This document shows positions 9,148-17,109 of a DNA stretch of 64,000 bases, piece by piece. Origin of the DNA: Promethearchaeota archaeon (GTDB lineage Archaea; Asgardarchaeota; Lokiarchaeia; Sigyniarchaeales; Promethearchaeaceae). The notes under the pieces were generated by a model, which saw nothing but the letters and a program-made list of their open reading frames with translations, was not told where the DNA came from and did no database searches. Position 1 is the first letter of the stretch. Each line of letters starts with the position of its first letter. A program made the translations under genes and the position numbers. The stretch spans positions 151,350-215,349 of the forward strand of contig JAFGBS010000004.1 in the NCBI GenBank assembly GCA_016933055.1, in the 5' to 3' direction.

Positions 9148-10332
9148 TTAAAAATCCACATCTTTTTGCTCAAAAGCATGCACAAATAATTTTTTAAACT
9201 CTTGACTTCCAGCCCCCCGAGGACTCATAGCTGCGCTGGGAGACTCCAAGCACCATTCAGCCATCTGATCAACATTTTCATCGAGTTGAGTACGTGTGAT
9301 CATCTCATTTAGCGAAGGGAGATTAACTACTTTCTGTAATCGTTTTATTTCATCCACATACTTCTTTGCTGCATTCATATCAGAGTCGTCCCATTTAGCT
9401 ACCCCTGCTCGTTTAGCAAAGGTTCCTAATATCTGTTTTGTGGCATCAGAATTGGGATCATTCAAAATATATTGTAGCACATATGGTAAGAACATTCCCA
9501 CCGTAAGACCGTGAGGGATATGAAAAGTTGCACCTAATACATGACCCAGCGCATGACCAAGATGAACTTGTGCATTACCAAAGGCCAATCCTGCCATATT
9601 TGCAGCGATGTGAAGTTTTTCGCGAGCTTCCATATCTGTCCCATCCTTATACACTATCGGTAAGTATTTTTGGATTAATTCAAATGCTTTTAGAGCCATT
9701 GCTTCACTATACTCATTCTTCCATAAAGATACTATGCATTCAGAAAGGTGAGCCATTGCATCGAAGCCGGTGGAAGCTGTTAGTTTGAGTGGCATGGATT
9801 TTACGAATACTGGATCTAAAATCGCGATAGTAGGGATCATTTCCTTATGCACTTGTTCAAGTTTTATATCTCCCTTATCGGTTTTTCGTGTGATAATGCT
9901 AGCCCATGTGGTTTCTGCACCCGTACCAGAGGTCGTTGGGATTGCAACTAACTTAGCTTTTTCACCCAATTTTAGTTTTATAAACGGATATAGATCATCA
10001 ATTCCCAAATCCGGTCGTTCATAAAACACCCAAACGGCTTTAGCTACATCCATAGGTGAGCCTCCTCCTAAAGCTATAATCAAATCTGGTTTATATTCTT
10101 GACATTGCTTTGCTGCTTTAAGTATGGTCTCTTCTCGAGGGTCTGGTTCAACTTCACTGAATATATTCCATTCTTTTTCAAGTTTTTTTAATTTATTAGT
10201 GAGAATGTCGATTAATCCAAATTTGATGATACCTTCATCTGTAATAATGAAACAACGCTTTTCATCCAATTCTTCTAAATAATCGATGGCATCTTCACCG
10301 TACACTGTCTTTGGAGCATAGAAATACCACAT
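9148..10332 (-). CDS. Iron-containing (type III) alcohol dehydrogenase
   Basis: A 394-residue NAD(P)-dependent alcohol dehydrogenase of the Fe-ADH family, interconverting alcohols and aldehydes. The nucleotide-binding GGGSPMDVAKA motif is near residue 98 and TTSGTGAE near 139. Metal ligands are visible in GFDAMAHLSE (Asp, His) and in the two-His stretch HLGHALGH ... FHIPHG. Length and motifs are complete. It neighbours an SCP2-like gene and diverges from another, and lies 0.5 kb from the aldehyde:ferredoxin oxidoreductase that could take its aldehyde. A FucO/lactaldehyde reductase-like role is suggested by context only. Confidence 0.9.
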   Translation of the reverse strand: MWYFYAPKTVYGEDAIDYLEELDEKRCFIITDEGIIKFGLIDILTNKLKKLEKEWNIFSEVEPDPREETILKAAKQCQEYKPDLIIALGGGSPMDVAKAVWVFYERPDLGIDDLYPFIKLKLGEKAKLVAIPTTSGTGAETTWASIITRKTDKGDIKLEQVHKEMIPTIAILDPVFVKSMPLKLTASTGFDAMAHLSECIVSLWKNEYSEAMALKAFELIQKYLPIVYKDGTDMEAREKLHIAANMAGLAFGNAQVHLGHALGHVLGATFHIPHGLTVGMFLPYVLQYILNDPNSDATKQILGTFAKRAGVAKWDDSDMNAAKKYVDEIKRLQKVVNLPSLNEMITRTQLDENVDQMAEWCLESPSAAMSPRGAGSQEFKKLFVHAFEQKDVDF

Positions 10333-10381
10333 TGTTTTTCATCCTTTTATGATCGATAGTGATCCTTCCGCACTGGATTAA

Positions 10382-10393
10382 ATAAATATTTAT
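10382..10393. promoter_or_regulatory. Palindromic TATA-like element in a divergent promoter
   Basis: ATAAATATTTAT is a perfect 12-bp palindrome centred in the 107-bp gap between the Fe-ADH and SCP2 genes, 50 bp from one start codon and 47 bp from the other. A symmetric TATA box could serve both directions. The BRE elements and transcription starts are not identified. Confidence 0.4.
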
Positions 10394-10439
10394 ATTGAAG
10401 TTATGTGAAAGAAAGACTATCTACCTATGCATGTGAATA

Positions 10440-10823
10440 ATGATGAATCCAGAAGAAGAAGAAAATTCCTTTCAATTATTTAAAGATGTAGTCATCACCG
10501 CTATACAAGAGAAGGAAAAAATACCCAAATGGAAAAGGAAATTGGAGAGTGCAAATATCAAGGTAAATTTCCGATTACTAATCAGTGAAAATGATACGGT
10601 ATATACTAATTTAGTACTGAAGAAAGGTCAATATTCCGTAAATAAAGGTAAGCTCGAGGATTATACTATCGAAATAGTTGCAAATCCGTTGGATCTTGTA
10701 TGGTTTGTAAGTAAAGAAAAAAGTATTTTGAAGATGTTTACCAGTGGAAAATGGAAAATTAAAGGTCTCCTGTCACATCCTTTTAAATCATTGTTTGTCG
10801 CCAACTTACTGGTATACCAATAG
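10440..10823 (+). CDS. SCP2-like lipid-binding domain protein
   Basis: A 127-residue soluble protein with a short acidic N-terminus and one SCP2-like domain. Strands cover residues ~37-85, and the closing FTSGKWKIKGLLSHPFKSL matches the SCP2 G-K-x-x-x-x-G strand-helix ending. It is divergent from the Fe-ADH and convergent with AOR (7-bp gap). Together with the genes at 4431 and 8663 it makes three SCP2-like paralogues alternating with redox and sugar enzymes. The function is unknown; lipid or acyl binding is the family property. Confidence 0.6.
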   Translation: MMNPEEEENSFQLFKDVVITAIQEKEKIPKWKRKLESANIKVNFRLLISENDTVYTNLVLKKGQYSVNKGKLEDYTIEIVANPLDLVWFVSKEKSILKMFTSGKWKIKGLLSHPFKSLFVANLLVYQ

Positions 10824-10830
10824 AAAGGAG

Positions 10831-12678
10831 TTAGAAATTAGCGTACTCCTCTATTCCTAACTCCTTGATTAATGAGTCCATTGGTCTGCCAGTTTTTGGA
10901 TCCCAGTTAAGATATTTGTAATATTCCGAAAATAGCAAATTCGTATCAGGTACTGCTCCTTCTGTCCCTCCTTCCAGGGGCGTAACTAAAATCTTAGGAA
11001 TATATTCCATTTCCCGGGTAAATCCCATTTTCAAATTAAAAAGTCTCTTTAATGCTAAGACACGTTTTCCGATTAGCTGGATTCTTTCAATATCATAAGG
11101 TAATCCCGTGCCCAGCTCGATCGTTTTAGCAATCTGTTCGGTGGGAGGATTTGCAAATACACACATACCATAAGAGGAGTAAAAAGCTCGATATTCCATC
11201 GATCTGGCAGCACTTATCGCCATTTCAGGAGTATTATCATGAGAAGGAACCATTTCAATCCCTACTTCTTCTCGGGACAATCCTAATGAGACCATGTACA
11301 TATCGCATGCATTGTGAGAACCTCCATAATGAGGAGAAAGCCCATAGGCGATGGCCATTCCGTGCGAAGCTCGCATATCATGGTAAATCACTTCTGAATT
11401 ATTGATGACACCTATTTGGTCTTTATTAATTCCAAAATGAGCACCAACTACACTGGATCCCCCTGCGATAAGATCTCCGATTCCCTGTCTTTTTGCAATT
11501 TTGTGAATTAGTTCAAATACAACTTTCATATTTCCCCAGTGTAAATCCATTCCATCTAAATCTTCAGCAGTGATTTTCCCTCGATCTACCAAGTCCATTA
11601 AAAACGCAATGGTTCCACCTGTAGATACTGTATCAATACCAAGATCATTACACATATAATTTGCTTTTATTATTTTTTCCAGACTGGAATTTTGCATCAT
11701 CGAGCCAAAACTGGCAATAGTTTCGTACTCAGGACCCGAAATCTCTTCATTAGGAAGGTTTAAATCATTTTCTCCTAAGGATATCACTCTCCCGCATCCA
11801 ATAGGGCAGGCGTAACAATGTCTCTGTCTCTTTAAATAATTTTCAGCCATAGTTGCTCCAGAAATATTATCTTCCTCAGGGAATTCTGTTCCTCTCCAAT
11901 AATTTACCGGTAATTCCCCCGTCATTGAATACAAATTCATATTTGCCGCTGTCCCCAATCCCCCCATAACTTGATGGGTATACACTTCCATCATCTCTTT
12001 ATTTACTTGAAGTACAAATTTCTTGAATTCTTCTGGGTTAGCCACTTCAACTTTTTTAGTGCCTAGTGCAATAATTGCTTTTAATCTCTTTGATCCCATA
12101 ACCGCACCCATTCCAGTTCGACCAAAAGCGCGGGTATCTCCACCAATAATGGCATACTTTACAAGGTTTTCACCACCTGGACCAATACATAATACTTTTG
12201 CTCGTTTTCCTAGAGTTTCCGATAAAATCTCAGAAGATTCAAAGATCCCCTTCCCCCAAATATGAGACGCGTCCTTAATCTCAGCTTTGTCATCTGTTAT
12301 TTCTAAGTATACTGGTGTATCTGAGGTCCCTGTAATTAATACGCCATCAAAACCTGCACGTTTTATCATTGGAGCTACATAATTACCTGCATTAGACTCC
12401 CCTAAAATGCCGGTATACGGGGATTTAGCACAAACAACTAATCTACCCGTACAAGTTGCAAGTGTACCAAGAAGTGGACCTCCCATAAAAAAAAGAACAT
12501 TTTCCGGTCCTAGGGGATCTGTATTCTTATTTAACATTTTAAATAAAACGGCGGTAGCGTATCCTGCCCCTCCTAAGAAAAGTTCCACCAATTTTTTTTC
12601 CAATGCTATAGTTGAAATTGATTTTTCAGATAAATCAACCTTCAATATCTTACCCATATATCCTTTCATGAAATCCAT
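10831..12678 (-). CDS. Aldehyde:ferredoxin oxidoreductase (tungsten AOR family)
   Basis: A tungstopterin enzyme of 615 residues oxidising aldehydes to carboxylic acids with ferredoxin in the cytosol. The N-terminal domain begins MGKILKVDLSEKS and carries GGPLLGTLATCTGRLVV, then GRTGMGAVMGSKRLKA, the pterin-binding region. The 4Fe-4S ligands are CYACPIGC near residue 290, with a distal Cys in SYGMCVFAN near 502. Length and cluster ligands are complete. In Asgard metabolism AORs interconvert acids and aldehydes. Here it pairs logically with the Fe-ADH and aldolase nearby. The AOR-family subtype (AOR, FOR, GOR) is not resolved. Confidence 0.92.
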   Translation of the reverse strand: MDFMKGYMGKILKVDLSEKSISTIALEKKLVELFLGGAGYATAVLFKMLNKNTDPLGPENVLFFMGGPLLGTLATCTGRLVVCAKSPYTGILGESNAGNYVAPMIKRAGFDGVLITGTSDTPVYLEITDDKAEIKDASHIWGKGIFESSEILSETLGKRAKVLCIGPGGENLVKYAIIGGDTRAFGRTGMGAVMGSKRLKAIIALGTKKVEVANPEEFKKFVLQVNKEMMEVYTHQVMGGLGTAANMNLYSMTGELPVNYWRGTEFPEEDNISGATMAENYLKRQRHCYACPIGCGRVISLGENDLNLPNEEISGPEYETIASFGSMMQNSSLEKIIKANYMCNDLGIDTVSTGGTIAFLMDLVDRGKITAEDLDGMDLHWGNMKVVFELIHKIAKRQGIGDLIAGGSSVVGAHFGINKDQIGVINNSEVIYHDMRASHGMAIAYGLSPHYGGSHNACDMYMVSLGLSREEVGIEMVPSHDNTPEMAISAARSMEYRAFYSSYGMCVFANPPTEQIAKTIELGTGLPYDIERIQLIGKRVLALKRLFNLKMGFTREMEYIPKILVTPLEGGTEGAVPDTNLLFSEYYKYLNWDPKTGRPMDSLIKELGIEEYANF

Positions 12679-12741
12679 ACGCGAAGATCAATCCTCATCC
12701 ATAATAATCTTATTCTACCTAATGGATAAAACAATAATATA

Positions 12742-13248
12742 ATGAAAATACTCCCGGTAGAAAACAAAGATCTTCTTGATTTAGCTGATATAGAAAAGGA
12801 GTTGTTTAAGGAAGATGCCTTTGGGGTGTTTTTATTATTTCACTACTTGGAAAATAATATTATATTTAGCAAGATATTAAATGAAGAAGAAGTGTTGATC
12901 GGGTTTGGAATTGTTGCTGAATTAAATCAAACTATCCTTAATCCACACGAATTGAAATTCATAAAGAAAATAGAGAATCGAAAAGGATCGATTGCCCATT
13001 TAGTTGATTTTGCTATCAGAACCGAATTTTGGCATAAAGGGTATGGGACACGACTACTTAATCATCTATCAAATATACTTAGAGAGATACACTACGATTG
13101 GTTCTATTTAGAAGTGAATACTTCAAACAGACGGGCAATTGAGTTTTATAAACATAATAGATTCAGAGAAATTGGAACTATCTCAGCATATTATTCAACA
13201 GGACAAGATGCGATTTTGATGCTCAAACACTTGAATCAATCAGAATAA
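12742..13248 (+). CDS. GNAT-family N-acetyltransferase
   Basis: A 168-residue GNAT protein. The acetyl-CoA loop is at residues ~108-118 (RTEFWHKGYGTRLL, an R/Q-x-x-G-x-G/A-like motif with H-K-G-Y-G). The conserved C-terminal strand-helix WFYLEVNTSNRRAIEFYKHN follows, a hallmark of ribosomal-protein and small-molecule acetyltransferases such as the RimI group. It diverges from AOR across 63 bp containing a TAATAATCTTATT tract. The substrate is unknown; N-terminal protein acetylation is one possibility. Confidence 0.8.
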   Translation: MKILPVENKDLLDLADIEKELFKEDAFGVFLLFHYLENNIIFSKILNEEEVLIGFGIVAELNQTILNPHELKFIKKIENRKGSIAHLVDFAIRTEFWHKGYGTRLLNHLSNILREIHYDWFYLEVNTSNRRAIEFYKHNRFREIGTISAYYSTGQDAILMLKHLNQSE

Positions 13249-13353
13249 TTAGAAAAATCTTAAGAAATCTTGTCAAACAATATTTTATTTAGGTTAATTA
13301 ATCCTATTGAATCTTGATTATTACTAACACAAACCAAATAAAAGTGAATAAAT

Positions 13354-13515
13354 GTGTCTGAAAAACCGAAAATCACCGATGAGGATTTAAAAGCAGGTGC
13401 GGAGAACCTAGCAAAAGTCTCTGAGGAAGAACTCAAGCGTAGGGAAGAAGAGAAAAAAAAACGCATGGAAGAACTAGAAAAAGTTAAAGCTGCTTATGAG
13501 AAAGTTGGTCAGTAA
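13354..13515 (+). CDS. Small charged helical protein, GTG start
   Basis: A 53-codon reading frame starting at GTG and ending TAA. It encodes an almost entirely charged helix: acidic N-terminal half (KITDEDLKAGAENLAKVSEE), then KRREEEKKKRMEELEKVKAAY. Codon use is plausible and an in-frame stop (TGA at 13345) lies just upstream, so GTG is the only sensible start. The overlapping reverse frame is serine-rich because it is the complement of Glu/Asp codons. I do not recognise a family; it may be a coiled-coil or nucleic-acid-associated small protein. It stands alone between the GNAT gene and pelota. Confidence 0.5.
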   Translation: MSEKPKITDEDLKAGAENLAKVSEEELKRREEEKKKRMEELEKVKAAYEKVGQ

Positions 13516-13651
13516 GTATCCCTCTAGCTCAATTTTTCATTTTTTTCATTTTCCTCTCTTATTTTTCCGTATTTTACATATGGTATCTTTATGATAGTCT
13601 TGAAAGAATAAAGTACATTAAGTATATACAATTTTCAAATCTGACCTCGAA

Positions 13652-14740
13652 ATGCAAATCATGTATAATGACCAAAAGAAAGGAGAAATAAAGGTACTCG
13701 TGGAAGAGTTAGAAGATCTCTGGTCATTGTACAATATCATAAAACCTGGAGATATGGTCAAGGCGCGTACTTTTCGCCGGGTGGTTCTTCGTGATGGAGA
13801 TACAGGAGAAAGAAAACCTATGGTTCTGCAAATCCAAGTAGAAAAGTGTGAATTCCATGAATATTCCAATAGGTTACGAGTTTTGGGACAAATTCGTGAA
13901 GGACCAGATGATTTCGTTTCTATTGGGCAATATCACACTTTGAATCTCGAAAAGGGCACCAAGGTACTCATTATTAAAGACAAGTGGTATAAACACGAAT
14001 TAAAGCGCCTTGAGAAATCCACTCAATATTCATCAAATAAATTTGTACTAGTAGCCGCAATAGAATCTGGATTGGCTACTATTGGGATAATAAGCAATTA
14101 CAGTTTGACTATTATTTCTACAATTCGACATAATATACCCGGAAAACGGTACCGAAACCAAAGTAAAAATAAGAGTAGAGAAGAAATCCAATTTTTTGAC
14201 TCGGTTACGGGGGTCATTATTGAGAATGTTAAAAAACAAGAAATTACAATGGTTATAATTTGTGGTCCAGGGTTCCTAAAGGAACAATTTAATCAATATT
14301 TACGAACAACCGTTGAAAAGGAGAAATTAACACTTGAAATTCGAATTGCATCTGCAAGTTCAGCAACAGAAAGTGCGATTAATGAAATCATAAAGAATGG
14401 CACAATCGCCGGTTTTATTGCGGATCACCGATTAACAATCGAAACGCACTTAATGGATGAGTTTATTGAACGATTAGGGAAAGACAATGGATTATTTACA
14501 TATGGTTTTAAAGAAACACTTATAGCAGCTCAATTAGGTTCCGTTCAAGATTTACTTATTACAGATCAAGTACTAAGATCCCAAATTAATAAGGAGGATC
14601 GAAAAAACCTGGAGGAACTATTCTATTTAGTTGAAAATGGAAGAGGGATTATACATATCATCTCAACTTTACATCCTGCCGGGGATCAACTTCATAATTA
14701 TTCTGGAATTGCGGCATTATTGAGGTTTAAAGTTCAATGA
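13652..14740 (+). CDS. pelA: mRNA surveillance protein pelota
   Basis: Archaeal pelota (Dom34), a 362-residue eRF1 paralogue that enters the empty A site of stalled ribosomes with aEF1A and ABCE1 to rescue them. The N-terminal Sm-like domain begins MQIMYNDQKKGEIKV and continues EDLWSLYNIIKPGDMVKA. The central domain carries VAAIESGLATIGII and the third domain DLLITDQVLRSQ and LHPAGDQLHNYSGIAALLRF at the end. No GGQ motif is present, as expected for pelota rather than aRF1. Full length. The downstream radical SAM gene overlaps its stop by ATGA, so they are co-translated. Confidence 0.93.
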   Translation: MQIMYNDQKKGEIKVLVEELEDLWSLYNIIKPGDMVKARTFRRVVLRDGDTGERKPMVLQIQVEKCEFHEYSNRLRVLGQIREGPDDFVSIGQYHTLNLEKGTKVLIIKDKWYKHELKRLEKSTQYSSNKFVLVAAIESGLATIGIISNYSLTIISTIRHNIPGKRYRNQSKNKSREEIQFFDSVTGVIIENVKKQEITMVIICGPGFLKEQFNQYLRTTVEKEKLTLEIRIASASSATESAINEIIKNGTIAGFIADHRLTIETHLMDEFIERLGKDNGLFTYGFKETLIAAQLGSVQDLLITDQVLRSQINKEDRKNLEELFYLVENGRGIIHIISTLHPAGDQLHNYSGIAALLRFKVQ

Positions 14741-15783
14741 TCCTCGTGGATGAACAATCAGAGATTCCTTTATTCGGATTAGATTTCATGGGTATTCTTG
14801 ATAGAGGCACAAATTTGCTGGAAATTAAACCCATTACCGTATGTAATTTAAGATGTAAATATTGTTTTGTTAATGCTCATTTTGGAAACACACCGATGAA
14901 ATCTGATACTTCATCAGAAAAATCCAACACCTTCATGATTCAAACGGATTACATTATAAAATGGTTAAAAATTGCCCTAAAATATAAAAAATGCAATGAT
15001 ACAGAAGTACATATAGCACCATATGGTGAGATTTTTCTTTATCCGGATTATCTCGACCTATTCCAAAAGATTACACGTCTACCTCAAGTGAAAACACTAT
15101 CTATCCAAACGAATGGTACACTCCTCACAGAAAAAATAATTGATAAGTTGGAAAAAGTCGGAGTAACTAGATTAAACATATCATTAAATACCTTAAATGA
15201 AAAAAAAGCGTCTATCTTAAGTGGAATACCTCATTATGACGTTTCGCACCTCCTCCGAACTATGCATTATATAAAATCCTCTTCTATCGACTTACTGATT
15301 GCACCGATTTGGTTTTTCAAATATAATGATGAGGACATCAAGCAAATTATCGAACTTGCGCAGGATTTAGTAAAAGACGGGTATGATCCACCAACGCCAT
15401 TATTAGGGATCCAAAATTATCTGATATATAAAACTGGTAGAAAATTTTGGAAAGTACAACCTCATTCATTCGATTATTTTTATAAAAGATTATCACAATT
15501 GGAAAATAAATATAACATTAAACTAAAAATAGGGCCGTTAGATTTTGACATTCATCCAGCGGAACCAATTTCTGCACCTGTTGAATTTGGAACGAAAATA
15601 TCAGTCAAAATCCTATGTCTGGGTCGATCAAAAAACGAATATATCGGATCTTTAAATGACATGTGGGCTGTAAAAGTCCTATCAAAAATTCCATTAGCTC
15701 CCCAAAAAATCATATCGGTCACTGTTATTAAACAAAAACCCAATGAAAATTTAATCACCGCTACATATTCAGGAACTTTTTAA
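14737..15783 (+). CDS. Radical SAM protein with C-terminal TRAM-like domain (COG2100 type)
   Basis: A 348-residue radical SAM enzyme. The cluster motif CNLRCKYC is at residues ~37-44, and the barrel continues to about 280 with SIQTNGTLLTEKII and RLNISLNTL strands. The last ~60 residues (SAPVEFGTKISVKILCLGR ... ITATYSGTF) look like a TRAM-type RNA-binding domain. This arrangement matches the archaeal COG2100 group of uncharacterised Fe-S oxidoreductases, plausibly acting on RNA. It overlaps pelota by ATGA. A possible poly-T terminator follows. Substrate unknown. Confidence 0.8.
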   Translation: MILVDEQSEIPLFGLDFMGILDRGTNLLEIKPITVCNLRCKYCFVNAHFGNTPMKSDTSSEKSNTFMIQTDYIIKWLKIALKYKKCNDTEVHIAPYGEIFLYPDYLDLFQKITRLPQVKTLSIQTNGTLLTEKIIDKLEKVGVTRLNISLNTLNEKKASILSGIPHYDVSHLLRTMHYIKSSSIDLLIAPIWFFKYNDEDIKQIIELAQDLVKDGYDPPTPLLGIQNYLIYKTGRKFWKVQPHSFDYFYKRLSQLENKYNIKLKIGPLDFDIHPAEPISAPVEFGTKISVKILCLGRSKNEYIGSLNDMWAVKVLSKIPLAPQKIISVTVIKQKPNENLITATYSGTF

Positions 15784-15792
15784 ACACCTCCA

Positions 15793-15799
15793 TTTTTTT
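15793..15799 (+). terminator. Poly-T transcription terminator candidate
   Basis: A run of seven T immediately after the stop codon of the radical SAM gene. Archaeal RNA polymerase terminates at such T-tracts without a hairpin. No other evidence. Confidence 0.35.
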
Positions 15800-15883
15800 A
15801 AAACGTATTTTGATTTTCGACAAAAGAGACTTTCGGACTTTATATCTATTGTAATTTATTCATATAGGACATATTGATAGGAG

Positions 15884-16456
15884 ATGTTCCATGAATTGAA
15901 GTCAAAATCTATTATAAATAAGGATGTCTTTTTCTGTTTAAATCCGATATCAACGTCCTCTGAAAAGAGTTACACGGAGAATTTATTGGATATGAATATA
16001 AAACTACACCGTACATTTACAAATTCCCATATATACCTTATGCAGTTATTTTTTAAGTTTTTCTTGTTTATGCCCATTCTTGTGTTTTTTAATAATCATT
16101 CCGTATTCTACTTTCTCTCTACCAGAGATATAAAATTAATAAATGCAAAATTGCACCAACAAAAAAGCATGTTCATGCATAAATTCACAAAACAAGTTTA
16201 TTTCATTGCATATCAAGAACCGATTCGATTGGTTCAGTTAATTAATAACCTTTTTCCTCATGTAAGATTATCTCCTATTGAATATCAACTACATCGGATT
16301 GAAAACACATACTTTGAAATCTATGTATATGTCGAAGAAAATCGAATAAAATTTTGTCTTGGTAAAGAAGGTCGGTATATCCAAAGCGTTAATGAACTTT
16401 TAAGTACTCTTTTAGATAAAAGAATCAAAATATATCTAAGGGTTTTAGCTTTTTAG
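15884..16456 (+). CDS. Hypothetical protein with C-terminal KH-like segment
   Basis: A 190-residue frame of low-complexity, AT-rich composition. A strongly hydrophobic stretch lies at about residues 47-78 (LMQLFFKFFLFMPILVFF). The last ~60 residues include YFEIYVYVEE ... FCLGKEGRYIQSVNELLSTLL, resembling a KH domain with a G-K-x-G-x-x-I loop, as found at the end of archaeal PilT-type PIN ATPases. The rest is unrecognised. The start could be the ATG at 15884, right behind a GATAGGAG sequence that is too close for a typical ribosome site, or an internal Met. It may be a decaying gene or fragment. Confidence 0.5.
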   Translation: MFHELKSKSIINKDVFFCLNPISTSSEKSYTENLLDMNIKLHRTFTNSHIYLMQLFFKFFLFMPILVFFNNHSVFYFLSTRDIKLINAKLHQQKSMFMHKFTKQVYFIAYQEPIRLVQLINNLFPHVRLSPIEYQLHRIENTYFEIYVYVEENRIKFCLGKEGRYIQSVNELLSTLLDKRIKIYLRVLAF

Positions 16457-16503
16457 GATACAAGGTTTTTTTAGTGTACGTGCCAAATTGATACCAGAGA
16501 AAT

Positions 16504-17022
16504 ATGGCAAATCTTATTCTTAAAGTTCTTATTTTAGGGACTGAGAGCGTTGGTAAAACAAATTTTAAAACGATTGCGGATAAATATTTCGAAACCGATT
16601 ATAAACCAGTTGTGGGAGTAAATGTCCTAACTAAAACCGTTACTGTAGAAATAGAAGGAAGGCCAATCAATACAATAATATCATTATGGGATATATCCGG
16701 TAAAACGCGATTTGATGAAATTCGAAAGCTCTTCTATAAAGGGGGTGTAGGTGCATTATTTGTGTTTAATTTGAATAAATCTTCATCATGGTTTCATGTC
16801 ATAGAATGCTATAAAGAAATCGAAGTAGCAATCAAAAATATTCCCTTTATAGTTATTGGTAATTTAGAAAAACATCGTAAAAGCAAGGTAGATATCAAAG
16901 AAGTTATAGACTGGGTAGAAGAACATGGAGGGTATTTCGTGCAAATTGATCCAGAAAACAGTAGTTTATTAGAGACAACATTTGAAAATTTAATTACTGA
17001 AATTCTATCATCCTTAGAGTGA
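16504..17022 (+). CDS. Degenerate Ras/Rab-like small GTPase
   Basis: A 172-residue protein with small-GTPase fold signatures. The P-loop is GTESVGKT at residues 12-19 and the switch II strand reads WDISGKTRF. Three functional sites are altered. The G2 threonine is Val (YKPVVGV instead of YxPTIG), the catalytic Gln after DxxG is Lys, and the G4 NKxD motif is NLEK. The G5 SAK motif is also missing. It probably binds nucleotide weakly or without specificity for guanine and cannot hydrolyse in the normal way. It belongs to the expanded Asgard small-GTPase complement and sits upstream of LRR genes. The stop codon lies inside a tandem duplication. Confidence 0.8.
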   Translation: MANLILKVLILGTESVGKTNFKTIADKYFETDYKPVVGVNVLTKTVTVEIEGRPINTIISLWDISGKTRFDEIRKLFYKGGVGALFVFNLNKSSSWFHVIECYKEIEVAIKNIPFIVIGNLEKHRKSKVDIKEVIDWVEEHGGYFVQIDPENSSLLETTFENLITEILSSLE

Positions 17023-17047
17023 TGAAATTCTATCATCCTTAGAGTGA
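16998..17047 (+). repeat. Perfect 25-bp tandem duplication across a stop codon
   Basis: Bases 16998-17022 (TGAAATTCTATCATCCTTAG plus AGTGA) are repeated exactly at 17023-17047. The first copy contains the last seven codons and stop of the GTPase-like gene. A 25-bp unit shifts frame, so only the first copy is coding. The exact identity indicates a recent slippage or repair event. Confidence 0.9.
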
Positions 17048-17109
17048 GTAATTCTTTCTTATAGAGACCATTTCTCTACAAAATTTCTACTAGAAACTAT
17101 GGATATCAG

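Noticed and set aside
13260..13466. Serine/phenylalanine-rich 68-codon reverse frame
   Set aside because: It is the complement of the Glu/Lys-rich small gene at 13354; composition is what antisense of that gene gives.
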